Source of the DNA: Rhizosaccharibacter radicis
Lineage (GTDB): Bacteria > Pseudomonadota > Alphaproteobacteria > Acetobacterales > Acetobacteraceae
Assembly: GCA_024508355.1 (NCBI GenBank)
Contig: JAMZEJ010000011.1
Coordinates: 62,001 to 126,000 of the forward strand
DNA length: 64,000 nt
Direction: 5' to 3'
Shown: piece after piece, positions 37,180 through 46,388 of the stretch
How positions within the stretch are numbered: position 1 is the stretch's first letter
How the letters are laid out: each line of letters starts with the position of its first letter
Notes under the pieces: generated by a model
Told to the model about the DNA's origin: nothing
The model's database searches: none
Seen by the model: the letters and a program-made list of their open reading frames with translations, nothing else
Translations under genes and position numbers: made by a program

Positions 37180-37896
37180 TCAGGCAGGCGGCGTAAGTCG
37201 CTTGGACCTGTACTGGCACGGCTCCACCGCCGGACAGCGCCAGCATTCGGGAACGCGCGCCTTGCACAGGTAGCGCCCGTGCAGGATCAGCCAATGGTGC
37301 GCCGGACGGAGACGGTCGGCGGGGATGCGGGCCACGAGCCCGTCCTCCACCGCTCGGGGCGTCTTGCCGGGGGCGAGGCCGGTGCGGTTGCCGAGCCGGA
37401 AGATGTGGGTGTCGACCGCCATGGTGCTTTCGCCGAAGGCCACGTTCATCACCACGTTCGCCGTCTTGCGCCCGACGCCGGGCAGCGCTTCCAGCGAGGC
37501 GCGATCCGCCGGCACCACGCCCCCGTGGCGCTCGATCAGCGCGCGCGACAATCCGACGACGTTGCGGGCCTTGGCGCGCCACAGGCCGATGGTGCGGATG
37601 TGCCGGGCCACGCCTTCCTCGCCCAGGGTGAGCATGGCGGCGGCGTCGGGCGCTTCGCGGAACAACCCGACCGTCGCCTTGTTCACCGAGGCGTCGGTGG
37701 CCTGGGCCGAGAGCACCACCGCCACCAGCAGCGAGAAGCTGTCGGCGAACACCAGCTCGGTCTCGGCGGCCGGGTTGGCCAGCGCGATCGCCTCGATGAA
37801 GCGCACCACTTCTGGCCTGGTCATCCGGCGCCTCGCCGGAGATTTCTTGTCGGTTATAACGACATTCGTGTTGTTTGCGGCACGGTCGCCCGGCAT
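37180..37896 (-). CDS. nth: endonuclease III
   Basis: 238 aa DNA glycosylase/AP lyase repairing oxidised pyrimidines. Helix-hairpin-helix LPGVGRKTANVV carries the catalytic Lys and VDTHIFRLGNRTG the catalytic Asp. The 4Fe-4S cluster loop CKARVPECWRCPAVEPC has the C-x6-C-x2-C-x5-C spacing. The first 24 residues before MTRPEVVRF are not conserved, so 37824 is an alternative start with GAGG 8 nt upstream. It converges on comEC. Confidence 0.95.
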   Translation of the reverse strand: MPGDRAANNTNVVITDKKSPARRRMTRPEVVRFIEAIALANPAAETELVFADSFSLLVAVVLSAQATDASVNKATVGLFREAPDAAAMLTLGEEGVARHIRTIGLWRAKARNVVGLSRALIERHGGVVPADRASLEALPGVGRKTANVVMNVAFGESTMAVDTHIFRLGNRTGLAPGKTPRAVEDGLVARIPADRLRPAHHWLILHGRYLCKARVPECWRCPAVEPCQYRSKRLTPPA

Positions 37897-37985
37897 GTTC
37901 TCGTCGCTTCCTCACAGGAACGTTTTCCTGTTTGCGTATACGTTATCGCTTCGTGCAGGACATCCGAACTCCTTCCGTTGTTCGA

Positions 37986-39356
37986 ATGAACATGCTGAAC
38001 ACGCTGTTTGCCGAAGCCCCCACCAGCCTTTCCGGTTCCCTCGACACGCTTCTTCCGTCGGTGCTCGCACCCGTGCCGGTGGCGGCGCTCCTCCGGCCCC
38101 GATGGACCCGTTTCTCGGCGGCGATGCGTGCATCCCTGTCAGCCTTCCCGATTGTGCGGTGGCTGATAGTGCTCGTGCCGGTCATCCTCACCGCCGCCTG
38201 CGACGGCGGGATGGTGCTTCTCGGCTTTCCGCTGTTGTTGTGGCGTGCGAATTGGCTCGCGCGGCGCCTGTTCCGCCCGGGTCAACCGTCCCGCCTGCCG
38301 TTGTTGGCGGCATGGCTCCTGTTTGCCGTGGGGTGGGTGGCGTGGTTCGGAGTGGCGACCGATCCGGGGCTGGAGATGGGGCCCGAAACCGGGGGCGGAT
38401 CGGTTTCCCGGGAGTCCCTGCTCCTCGTCGGCACCGTGCTGGCGTTGCCCGTGCTGCAGGGGTTGGCGCGCCGCCACGATCGGCGATCCGATGGGGTCGC
38501 GGCGGGCGCGGGTTCCATGTCCCCCGCGGCGGGCTGCCTGTTCGCCGAGCGGTTGCTGATGCTCGGCCAGTCCGGCGCGCGCGCGCGGCGCGATCTCGGG
38601 CCCGTGGTGGCGCGCATCGCGCTGGCGGCGGGACTCGGGCGTGACCAGGCCGAGGATCTGGCGGCGGTGACGCCACTTCGCGATGTCGGATATCTGGGCT
38701 TGCCCTCCGCCGGAAGCGAGAGCCCCGCCGCCGTCGACATCCAGCACACCCGGCTCGGGTTCCGCATGCTCCACGGTACGGGCGTGCCGCTGCTCGAGCT
38801 CGCAGCCGAGCTGAGCCAGGGGCACCACGAGCGATGGGACGGCAACGGCTTTCCGCGCAATCTGCGCGGAGACTCGATCCCCCTGTCCTGCCGCGTGCTG
38901 GCGATCGCGGAATCCGCCGCCCGATGCATCGACTGCGACGATCATCGTTCGCGGATGACCGGGGATGTCTGCCTGGCTGGGCGCATAGAACGACATCTGC
39001 GTCTGGAAGCCGGACGCAGCCTCGATCCGGTCCTGGTGGAGCACGTGCTGTTCGATCTGCCCGCCATCCTGGGCAACGAGCTTCTGGCGCTGTCGGCGCG
39101 GATGAGCCGGATCGACGGGATCGCGGCGGGGGATCGAGCCCACACGCCTTCCGGTACGGCGCATGGCAAGGCCGACGATGCCGCGGCGAGCGACAAGGCG
39201 GTCGCCGTGCTGATGCGCGACCGGCTTCGGGTCCGCATCGCGCTGTCCGCTCCGGCTCCCATGGCCCCGCGGGCGGCCGGTGCCCGGGTCCCGGCGCTCG
39301 TATGGCGATCGGGCGTGGCGGCGGTCCTGGGCGTGCCGCGCCTCTTGCGCTTCTGA
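37986..39356 (+). CDS. membrane protein with degenerate HD-GYP-like domain
   Basis: 456 aa. Three or so hydrophobic segments lie in the first 190 residues. The C-terminal half resembles an HD-GYP cyclic-di-GMP phosphodiesterase: HTRLGFRMLHGTGVPLLELA, then HHERWDGNGFPRNLRGDSIP and RVLAIAES. The signature HD is RD (TPLRDVGYLGLP, about residue 230), GYP is GFP, and the acidic residue after AVAD is lost (AESAARCID). It is therefore probably inactive as a phosphodiesterase and may only bind a ligand or partner. The start is uncertain; codon 3 (37992) is also Met. It is divergent from nth across 89 bp. Confidence 0.7.
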   Translation: MNMLNTLFAEAPTSLSGSLDTLLPSVLAPVPVAALLRPRWTRFSAAMRASLSAFPIVRWLIVLVPVILTAACDGGMVLLGFPLLLWRANWLARRLFRPGQPSRLPLLAAWLLFAVGWVAWFGVATDPGLEMGPETGGGSVSRESLLLVGTVLALPVLQGLARRHDRRSDGVAAGAGSMSPAAGCLFAERLLMLGQSGARARRDLGPVVARIALAAGLGRDQAEDLAAVTPLRDVGYLGLPSAGSESPAAVDIQHTRLGFRMLHGTGVPLLELAAELSQGHHERWDGNGFPRNLRGDSIPLSCRVLAIAESAARCIDCDDHRSRMTGDVCLAGRIERHLRLEAGRSLDPVLVEHVLFDLPAILGNELLALSARMSRIDGIAAGDRAHTPSGTAHGKADDAAASDKAVAVLMRDRLRVRIALSAPAPMAPRAAGARVPALVWRSGVAAVLGVPRLLRF

Positions 39357-39495
39357 GCCGCCCGGACCAGTTGCTTGATCCCGGCCGGCGATCGGCCGGG
39401 CGCATGGTGGTCCGAGCCGGACGCCATCGTCGTCGATCGGCGCGAAGCCGCGTGGCGGGCAGGGATCCCCGCCCGCCCATCCGACAGGAACCGGA

Positions 39496-41625
39496 GTGCA
39501 GGACCAACCGCCCGGACCACCAGCGCGCGAGCCTTTCCCGCCGACGGATCGCCCGGCGCACGGCGCGCCGGACCCTTCATCGCCCGCATCTTCGGGGGGC
39601 GCTGCGCGACCTGCCCCGGGCGGGTTGAACGACGCTCTCGACCGGGCGGCAGACGATGCCGGGCACCGGGAAACGGGCGCGGCGCGCGGCGCCCTCGATG
39701 CGCACGATCGCGGGTCCGCCGATCCCGGCCCTGTGGTGTCCGCTGGCGCCTTGCCCCAGGCGCGGGTGTTTCCGCCGGACGCCGGCCCGGCCGGTCGGCT
39801 ATCCCACGATCCTTCCCCGGGCCCCGATCGGCTTGGCGGCAGCGGTGGCGCGGTGTTCCGGGCGGCGCTGGGTTTCCTGTTCCGTCGCTGGCGCCGTCAT
39901 CCCTGGCTGGTGGCCCTGGTGGCGGCCGGGATGGGCGTCGCGACCCTGACCGAGGTGCTGACGCCCGCGGTGGCGGGCCGGCTGGTGGACGATGTCGGCA
40001 CCGGGATCGGCGCGCCGGATGCCCGGGCAGCGGCCGGCCGCGACGCGCTCTGGATGCTGGGCGCGCTGTCGGGGCTCGGCATCGTCAGCCTTCTGGGTCG
40101 GCGCGCGGGCTATCTCGGCATCACGCACCTGACCCTGCGGATCATGACCGGCGTGGCGCGCGGCGCCTTCGCCCGCGTGCAGCGCTTCTCGTCCGACTGG
40201 CACGCCAACAGCTTCGCCGGCTCCACCGTGCGCCGCATGACCCGGGGCATGTGGGCGATCGACACGCTGGACGACACCCTGCTGCTGTTGCTGCTGCCCG
40301 AGCTGGTGGTGCTGGGGGGCGCCACGCTGATGCTGTTCCTGCGCTGGCCGGCAATGGGCCTGCTGCTCGGCGCGTCCGCGCTGGTGTTCGGGATCGTGTC
40401 GGCGTTGCTGACGCTGAACTACGTGGCGCCGTCCGCGCGGCTGTCCAACCAGTGGGATACTCGCGTGGGGGCGACGCTGGCCGACGCGGTGAGCTGCAAC
40501 GCGGTGGTCAAGGCGTTCGGCGCCGAACGGCGCGAGGAAGCCAGGCTCGACCGGGTGCTGAACCGCTGGGCGGGTCGCACCTCGCGCACCTGGGTCCGTG
40601 GCACCGACAGCGCCAACCTGCAGGCGCTGATGCTGCTGGTGCTGCGCGTCGGCCTGGTGGGGGCGGTGCTGTGGCTGTGGTCGCACGGGCGCGCCAGCCC
40701 CGGCGACGTCGCCTATGTGCTGACGCTGGTGTTCCTGGTGCAGGGCTATCTGCGCGATCTCGGTCAGCAGGTGAGCACCATCCAGCGCTCGGTGAACGAG
40801 ATGGAGGAGATGGTCGCGATGTTCGCGCAGTCTCCCGACGTGCCGGACCGGCCGGGCGCCGGGGCCATCCGCATCACCCACGGCGCGGTGACGCTGGAGG
40901 ACGTCGAGTTCCGCTACCGCGACGGCCGGCCCCTGTTCCGGAACCTGTCGCTGTCGATCCCGCCGGGCGGCCGGGTGGCGCTGGTCGGGCCGTCCGGCTC
41001 GGGCAAGACCTCGTTCACCAAGCTGTTGCAGCGGCTCTACGACGTCGATGGCGGCCGGGTGCTGATCGACGGCCAGGACATCGCGCTGGTGCAGCAGGAA
41101 TCGCTGCGCGCCCAGATCGCGATCGTGCCGCAGGAGCCGATCCTGTTCCACCGGTCGCTGGCCGAGAACATCGCCTATGGCCGCCCCGATGCGACCCTTG
41201 CCCAGATCCGTGAAGCGGCGCGGCTGGCGAACGCGCAGGATTTCATCGAGCGGCTCCCCAAGGGCTACAGCACGCTGGTGGGCGAGCGCGGCGTGAAGCT
41301 TTCGGGCGGCGAGCGGCAGCGCATCGCGATCGCGCGGGCGTTTCTGGCCGATGCGCGGCTGCTGATCCTGGACGAGGCGACTTCCTCGCTCGACAGCGAG
41401 AGCGAAGGGCTGGTGCAGGATGCGATCGCCCGGCTGATGGAGAACCGCACGGTGATCGTGATCGCCCATCGCCTGTCGACGGTGGTGTCGCTGGACCGGA
41501 TCCTGGTGTTCCAGAGCGGCCGCATCGTGGAGGACGGCCCGCACGCGGCGCTGCTGCGCCGGCCGGACGGGTTGTACCGCCGCCTCTTCGAGCACCAGGC
41601 GCTGGGGTTGGCGGCGGCGGAATAG
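39496..41625 (+). CDS. ABC exporter, fused permease and ATPase (MsbA/LipA-like)
   Basis: 709 aa half transporter of the lipid A/multidrug exporter type. About 110 residues of Pro/Ala/Asp-rich, probably unfolded N-terminus come first, then six membrane helices (about 118-420). The ATPase follows: Walker A GPSGSGKTS near residue 500, signature LSGGERQRIAIARAF near 602, Walker B LLILDEATSSLDSESE near 622, switch His in IAHRLSTV. It probably flips or exports lipid or another amphiphile as a homodimer. The GTG start has only a modest ribosome site, so the long tail could be overpredicted, yet no better start lies before the first helix. Confidence 0.88.
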   Translation: MQDQPPGPPAREPFPPTDRPAHGAPDPSSPASSGGAARPAPGGLNDALDRAADDAGHRETGAARGALDAHDRGSADPGPVVSAGALPQARVFPPDAGPAGRLSHDPSPGPDRLGGSGGAVFRAALGFLFRRWRRHPWLVALVAAGMGVATLTEVLTPAVAGRLVDDVGTGIGAPDARAAAGRDALWMLGALSGLGIVSLLGRRAGYLGITHLTLRIMTGVARGAFARVQRFSSDWHANSFAGSTVRRMTRGMWAIDTLDDTLLLLLLPELVVLGGATLMLFLRWPAMGLLLGASALVFGIVSALLTLNYVAPSARLSNQWDTRVGATLADAVSCNAVVKAFGAERREEARLDRVLNRWAGRTSRTWVRGTDSANLQALMLLVLRVGLVGAVLWLWSHGRASPGDVAYVLTLVFLVQGYLRDLGQQVSTIQRSVNEMEEMVAMFAQSPDVPDRPGAGAIRITHGAVTLEDVEFRYRDGRPLFRNLSLSIPPGGRVALVGPSGSGKTSFTKLLQRLYDVDGGRVLIDGQDIALVQQESLRAQIAIVPQEPILFHRSLAENIAYGRPDATLAQIREAARLANAQDFIERLPKGYSTLVGERGVKLSGGERQRIAIARAFLADARLLILDEATSSLDSESEGLVQDAIARLMENRTVIVIAHRLSTVVSLDRILVFQSGRIVEDGPHAALLRRPDGLYRRLFEHQALGLAAAE

Positions 41626-41724
41626 GGCCGCCCAGGATCATCCGGCATCGGGATACGGCGGTTCCGGCGATATTACGTTTCGCCGCCCTGGACGGCCGGC
41701 CAGCGCCGATCTTCTAATGCGGCA

Positions 41725-41748
41725 GCGGCACCGTTCGAATGGTGCCGC
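41725..41748. promoter_or_regulatory. 24-bp near-perfect palindrome upstream of sugar-binding protein
   Basis: GCGGCACCGTTC and GAATGGTGCCGC are inverted repeats with one mismatch, centred on TTCGAA, 38 bp before the ATG. The central CG is like LacI-family operators. It could also form a hairpin in the mRNA leader. No LacI gene is near. Confidence 0.5.
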
Positions 41749-41786
41749 CCCACAAGATCAAGGCCCAAGGCCGTTCGGGGAGTTCC

Positions 41787-42755
41787 ATGTCCATGCGCAT
41801 CACCAACGGGCGCCGTTTCGCCGCCCTCGCCGTTTCCGCCGCGCTCGCCGTGACGGCCCAGGGGGCCGCGCACCAGGCCGCCCATGCCGCCGGCATCGAC
41901 CGCGTCGGCATCACGGTCGGCTCGCTCGGCAATCCGTACTTCGTCGCGACCGACAAGGGCATCTCGTCCGAAGCCGGCAAGATCACGCCGGATGCGAAGC
42001 TCACCTTCGTGTCGTCGGACTACGATCTCAACAAGCAGTTCACCCAGATCGACAACTTCATCGCGTCCGGCGCCAAGATCATCATGATCAACGCCGTCGA
42101 CCCGGTGGCGGTGCTGCCGGCGATCAAGCGCGCGCAGAACGCTGGCGTCACCGTGGCCGCGTTCGACGTCGCCGCCCAGGGAGCCACCCTCACGGTGATG
42201 ACCGACAACGTGAAGGCGGGCGCCATCTCCTGCCAGTACATCGTCGATCACCTGCCCGGCCAGAAGGGCAACGTGGTGATCGTCAACGGCCCGCAGGTGT
42301 CGTCCATCCGCGACCGCGTCGCGGGCTGCAAGCAGGTGCTGGCGCAGCATCCCGGCATCAAGCTGCTCTCGTCCGACCAGAACGCGCAGGCGTCGCGCGA
42401 CGGTGGCCTCGCGGTGGGGCAGTCCCTGCTGACCCACTTCCCGAAGATCGACGCCATGTTCGCGATCAACGACCCGACCGCGATCGGCCTCAACCTCGCC
42501 GCCAAGCAGCTCCATCGCACCGACTTCATCATCACCTCGGTGGACGGCGCGCCCGACATCGTGGCCGAGCTGAAGGACAAGACCAGCCTGGTGAAGGCGT
42601 CGGCCGCCCAGGACCCGTCCGGCATGGCGGCGACGGCCTACAGGCTCGCGGTGGCCGCAGTGGGCGGCAAGAAGCCCGAGCAGGCCGTCACCCTGCTGGC
42701 GCCGAAGCTCGTCACCACGGAGAACGTCGACAGCTACAAGGGCTGGGGCGGCTAG
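41787..42755 (+). CDS. periplasmic sugar-binding protein (ribose/allose type)
   Basis: 322 aa. Signal peptide ending AHAAG, then the Peripla_BP_4/RbsB fold: VGITVGSLGNPYFVATDKGI, FIASGAKIIMINAVDPVAV, FAINDPTAIGLNLAAKQL, ITSVDGAPDIV. GGGGAG sits 5 nt before the chosen ATG; an earlier ATG at 41739 would add a non-signal-like leader. No permease or ATPase gene adjoins it, so it either feeds a transporter elsewhere or serves as a chemosensory receptor. A strong palindrome lies in the leader. Ligand probably a pentose or hexose, not determinable here. Confidence 0.88.
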   Translation: MSMRITNGRRFAALAVSAALAVTAQGAAHQAAHAAGIDRVGITVGSLGNPYFVATDKGISSEAGKITPDAKLTFVSSDYDLNKQFTQIDNFIASGAKIIMINAVDPVAVLPAIKRAQNAGVTVAAFDVAAQGATLTVMTDNVKAGAISCQYIVDHLPGQKGNVVIVNGPQVSSIRDRVAGCKQVLAQHPGIKLLSSDQNAQASRDGGLAVGQSLLTHFPKIDAMFAINDPTAIGLNLAAKQLHRTDFIITSVDGAPDIVAELKDKTSLVKASAAQDPSGMAATAYRLAVAAVGGKKPEQAVTLLAPKLVTTENVDSYKGWGG

Positions 42756-42758
42756 CCT

Positions 42759-42795
42759 CCAGGGGCGGGGCGGCCCGCCGCTCCGCCCCCTCGGG
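42759..42795. terminator. possible terminator hairpin
   Basis: AGGGGCGGGGCGG can pair with CCGCTCCGCCCCCT just beyond the stop codon (one G-T pair). There is no clear T-run. It lies between converging genes. Confidence 0.4.
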
Positions 42796-42807
42796 CGGGA
42801 GCCCGTT

Positions 42808-43989
42808 CTAGTCGCGGATGGCCCAGTGTTCCCGCGCGATCCAGGCTTCCGCCTGATGCGATGCGAGCGCGCCGGCCACGAACTCCATGCCGTCGATGCC
42901 GGCCTCGATGCCGGGCAGCAGGGCCGCGATCGGGTCGGGGGCCCGGTTCTCCTCGCGGGCGGCGATCAGCTCGGCCGCATCCTCGTAGAGCTGGGCGAAC
43001 GCTTCCAGATAGCCCTCCGGGTGATAGGGCGCGGTGCGCGTGGTGTAGCCTCGTCCGGTGCCGTCGTCGGCGCCGCCGCGCTCCAGGATGCGCGCCGCCT
43101 CGCCGGTCGGCGTCCAGCGCAGCTGGTTCGGCTGTTCCTGGAACCATTCCACGCCACCCTCGGTGCCGTAGACGCCGATGCGCACCCCGTTGCCCTTGCC
43201 CGGCGCCACCTGTGTCGCCCACAGCATGCCGCGCACCCCGTCCGGATAGCGCAGCAGCATGTGGACGTTGTCGTCGAGCACGCGGCCCTCGCCGAACGCC
43301 GACAGATCCGCGAGCAGCGCCTCCGCCCGCAGACCCGTCACGAAATGCGCCAAGTGGAAGCCGTGGGTGCCGATGTCGCCGAGGCAGCCGCCGGCACCCG
43401 ATCGCGTGGGGTCGGTACGCCATCCCGCCTGCCGGTTGTCGGTCTTCTCCAGCGCGCGGCTCAGCCAGTCCTGGGCGTATTGGATCTGGACGATGCGCAG
43501 CCGGCCGAGCCTGCCCTCCTGCACCATGCGTCGCGCCTGCCGCACCATCGGATAGCCGGTATAGGTGTGGGTGAGCGCGAACAGCCGGTCGGACGCGCGG
43601 GCCGCGGCGGCGATGGCGTCGGCTTCCGCCAGCGTGGCGGCGAGCGGCTTGTCGCAGATCACGTGGAAGCCGGCCTCCAGCGCCGCGATCGCCGGCCCGG
43701 CATGGAGATGGTTGGGGGTGACGATGCTGATCGCGTCCAGCCGGTCCGCGCCGCGCGACGCTTCGGCGCGGATCATCTCGCGCCAGTCGTCGTAGCAGCG
43801 GTCCGGCGCCACGAAGCATTCGCGTCCGGCCTCGGCGTTGCGCGCGGCGTCGGAAGAGAACGCACCCGCTTCCAGGCTCCACCGGTCGTCGAGCCGGGCG
43901 CCGATGCGGTGCACCGGGCCGATCAGCGAGCCGGGACCGCCACCGATCATGCCGAGCCGAAGCCGGCGGGAGAAGAACGGGTAGGGCAT
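42808..43989 (-). CDS. Gfo/Idh/MocA family oxidoreductase
   Basis: 393 aa NAD(P)-dependent sugar or inositol dehydrogenase. N-terminal Rossmann fold with GMIGGGPGSLIGPVHR, conserved EAGFHVICDKPLA (the Lys of the EKP-type motif is present as DKP), and C-terminal substrate domain with GGCLGDIGTHGFHLAHF holding the catalytic Asp/His pair. The start at 43989 is preceded by AAGGA. The size and the GDIGTHGF motif resemble members that act on sugar-like polyols. It is downstream of a 2-hydroxyacid dehydrogenase by 62 nt, likely co-transcribed, next to a sugar-binding protein. Confidence 0.9.
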   Translation of the reverse strand: MPYPFFSRRLRLGMIGGGPGSLIGPVHRIGARLDDRWSLEAGAFSSDAARNAEAGRECFVAPDRCYDDWREMIRAEASRGADRLDAISIVTPNHLHAGPAIAALEAGFHVICDKPLAATLAEADAIAAAARASDRLFALTHTYTGYPMVRQARRMVQEGRLGRLRIVQIQYAQDWLSRALEKTDNRQAGWRTDPTRSGAGGCLGDIGTHGFHLAHFVTGLRAEALLADLSAFGEGRVLDDNVHMLLRYPDGVRGMLWATQVAPGKGNGVRIGVYGTEGGVEWFQEQPNQLRWTPTGEAARILERGGADDGTGRGYTTRTAPYHPEGYLEAFAQLYEDAAELIAAREENRAPDPIAALLPGIEAGIDGMEFVAGALASHQAEAWIAREHWAIRD

Positions 43990-44051
43990 GTCGGGACGTT
44001 CCTTGTTTATCGTTGCATGGCTCAGGAAGGCGCGGTGGTTCCCGGCTCCGG

Positions 44052-45086
44052 TCAGCTCCGGCTGATCGGCGCGGAGCGGGCGCGGGCCACCGTTTCCTTC
44101 TGCGCGCGTCGGCACACCACCGGCGGCAGGCCCTGCAGCATCAGCAGCGCGTCCGCGACCGCCTGGTCGCCGATATCGAGCAGCGCCTCCGGCATGGCGC
44201 CGGCCCGGTGCGCGGACAGCAGCAGGTTGGGCAGGCGCCGCAGCGGATCGTCCGCGGCCACCGGCTCCTCCGGAAACACGTCGGTGCCGATCCGCAGATG
44301 GCCGGTCTCGGCTTGCTGCAGCATGGCGGGGAAATCCACCACCGCCGCCCGGCTCATCAACAGGAACACCGAGCCCCGCTGCATCAGCGCGAACTGGTCG
44401 GCGCCGAGGAAATGCCGGTTCTCGGTGGACACGCCGGCGAACACGAACACCACCCGCGAGCGGCGCAGCAGCGCATCCAGCGGCAGCGGCTCCATCCCTT
44501 CCCGGCGGAGCAGGTAGGACGGCAGCCAGGGATCGTGCACCGCGACGTCGCAGCCGAAGGGCTGGAGCAGGCGATGCAGCGCCCGGCCGAGATCGCCGTA
44601 GCCGACGATGCCGACCGGCGCGCCCCGGAGCGAGAAGCATCCCTCGTTGCCGTCCAGCCCCCAGCGTTCGGCGCCGTCGCGGAAGCGCCGGTCGGCGTCG
44701 GTGATGCCGCGTGCGAGATCGATCGCCATGCCCAGCGCGGTTTCCGCCACCACGGGCGCGAAGGCGCTGCCCGGAGTCAGCACGTGGATGCCGCGCCGGA
44801 AGCATTCCTCGTAGTCGATGTTGGGCAGGAAGTTGGTTTCGACGTTGATGATGCCCCGCAGCCGCGCGGCCCGGTCCAGCCGCGCGGCGGGCATCGCGCC
44901 CTGGCCCAGCATCAGCGTCGCGTCGGGCAACAGCCCGTCGAGCCGTTCGTCCGGCATCGGTCCCGCGCCGTCGTCATGCACCACGAGCTCCGCCGCGTCC
45001 CGGAGTTCGGCCAGACGTTCCGGCCGCAGGATGTCCGCCACCCGGCGGGGATGGGGATCGAGCACGATGACGGGCTTCGCGGGCAT
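44052..45086 (-). CDS. D-isomer-specific 2-hydroxyacid dehydrogenase
   Basis: 344 aa. NAD-binding fingerprint VGIVGYGDLGRALHRLL, catalytic Arg in MSRAAVVDFPAM, Glu in FPEEPVAADDP and His in LLLSAHRAGAMPEAL. It interconverts 2-keto and 2-hydroxy acids. The MSRAAVVD stretch differs from the common INTARGxxVD, placing it among the divergent members. It forms a likely two-gene operon with the Gfo/Idh gene. Pathway unknown; degradation of a sugar acid is a fair guess. Confidence 0.88.
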   Translation of the reverse strand: MPAKPVIVLDPHPRRVADILRPERLAELRDAAELVVHDDGAGPMPDERLDGLLPDATLMLGQGAMPAARLDRAARLRGIINVETNFLPNIDYEECFRRGIHVLTPGSAFAPVVAETALGMAIDLARGITDADRRFRDGAERWGLDGNEGCFSLRGAPVGIVGYGDLGRALHRLLQPFGCDVAVHDPWLPSYLLRREGMEPLPLDALLRRSRVVFVFAGVSTENRHFLGADQFALMQRGSVFLLMSRAAVVDFPAMLQQAETGHLRIGTDVFPEEPVAADDPLRRLPNLLLSAHRAGAMPEALLDIGDQAVADALLMLQGLPPVVCRRAQKETVARARSAPISRS

Positions 45087-45180
45087 GATGGCGGGACGCC
45101 TCGTTCTGAACGCTTCCGGTGCGGCCCGATCTTCCGCCGGGACATCGTGATGCTAGGCAAAGAGGCGCCGTTGCGAAACC

Positions 45181-45204
45181 GGGCCCCGGTGCGTTCCGGG
45201 GCCC
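45181..45204 (-). terminator. terminator after the GlxA-like regulator gene
   Basis: Perfect 9-bp stem GGGCCCCGG/CCGGGGCCC with a 6-nt loop, followed on the minus strand by GGTTTCGC. It lies between the regulator's stop and the 2-hydroxyacid dehydrogenase start. Confidence 0.6.
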
Positions 45205-45286
45205 CACTGGTGGGCTTGGCCGATCCGCCGTGCCGGCGGGTCGTTCCCGCTGGGCGAGACCCCGTCCGGATGCCTCGCCGGCGGGA

Positions 45287-46324
45287 TCATCCGGACGGCT
45301 CCCGGTCCGGCATGGCGTGCCGGCGGCGATAATCGGCGGGCGTGGTGCCCAGGCGCCGGAGGAAGGCGCGACGCATCGTGTTCACGTCGTTGAAGCCGCA
45401 GGCGTTGGCCACGAGCTTGGGCGGTTCTCCCCGTTCCAGCGCCGTGCGCGCCGCGTCCACCCGGACGGACTCCACCCATGCGGCCGGCGTGACGCCGATC
45501 TCCTGGCGGAACAGCCTGGCGAAATGCCGGGGGCTGAGGCCGGCATGGGCCGCCAGCGCGTCCACGTCGTGCGGCCGGCCCGGATCGGCGGCCACCAGGC
45601 GCTGCACCGCCTGCAGGGCCGAACGGCCGGCGGGAAGCGCGTCGTTCTGCCGGCTGTGCTGCAGCTGGCCGCCGCCCCGCCGGACATACATCACCAGATG
45701 CGCCGCCACGGCACGGGCGATCCCGGGACCCAGATCCTCTTCCACCAGCGCCAGGGCGAGATCGAGCCCCGCGGTGACGCCCGCCGCGGTACGAAGGCGC
45801 CCGTCGCGCACATGGATCGCGTCGATCTCCAGCCGCACTTCCGGATGGCGCTCCGCCATCACCCCGGCCGCCGCCCAATGGGTGGTGGCGCGCCGTCCAT
45901 CGAGCAGGCCGGCTTCCGCCAGCAGCAATGCGCCTGTGCACACCGAGCCGAAGCGGCGGCACCGGGCGGCCTGGACCCGCAGCCAGTCGAGCGTGGCGGG
46001 GGCCGACGGCCGCTGTCCCGCGTCGGGCGCCCCGGCCACCAGCAGCGTGTCGATCGGCCCGATGGCAGGGTCGCCCGCGACGTGGTCGGGCAACAGCCTG
46101 GGGCCGGACGAGCAATGCAGCGGTCCGGCCGCGGTGCCGATCAGCAGGGGACGGTAGAACGGCAGGCTCGCCGGATCGGCTTCCGCGCGCCGCGCATCCG
46201 CTTCCGCGAACACGTCCAGCGGTCCGGCGACGTCGAGCATCTGCGCCCCGGGCTGCGCCAGCACCACGATGATCCGGGGCGCCGGTGGCCGATGGACGCG
46301 CATCTTGTCCGAATTCGTCGTCAT
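45287..46324 (-). CDS. GlxA/FtrA-like AraC-family transcriptional regulator
   Basis: 345 aa. The N-terminal half is a DJ-1/PfpI-type domain (IIVVLAQPGAQMLDVAGPLD; GSVCTGALLLAEAGLLDG, with the nucleophile-elbow Cys). The C-terminal half is a pair of AraC helix-turn-helix motifs (DVDALAAHAGLSPRHFARLF; KLVANACGFNDVNTMRRAF). The start MTTNSDKM is chosen because the longer frame reads into the divergent promoter. It is divergent from the HD-domain hydrolase, which is its likely target. Confidence 0.9.
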   Translation of the reverse strand: MTTNSDKMRVHRPPAPRIIVVLAQPGAQMLDVAGPLDVFAEADARRAEADPASLPFYRPLLIGTAAGPLHCSSGPRLLPDHVAGDPAIGPIDTLLVAGAPDAGQRPSAPATLDWLRVQAARCRRFGSVCTGALLLAEAGLLDGRRATTHWAAAGVMAERHPEVRLEIDAIHVRDGRLRTAAGVTAGLDLALALVEEDLGPGIARAVAAHLVMYVRRGGGQLQHSRQNDALPAGRSALQAVQRLVAADPGRPHDVDALAAHAGLSPRHFARLFRQEIGVTPAAWVESVRVDAARTALERGEPPKLVANACGFNDVNTMRRAFLRRLGTTPADYRRRHAMPDREPSG

Positions 46325-46388
46325 GAGTCGATTGCTGCCATCGGCCGGACGATGCAATTTTCGCTGCGCCAACACAAGGACCGATCCC

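Noticed and set aside
42808-44805. 665-codon frame joining the Gfo/Idh gene to sequence inside the 2-hydroxyacid dehydrogenase
   Set aside because: The upstream part is an Arg-rich shadow; the oxidoreductase has its own start with AAGGA at 43989.
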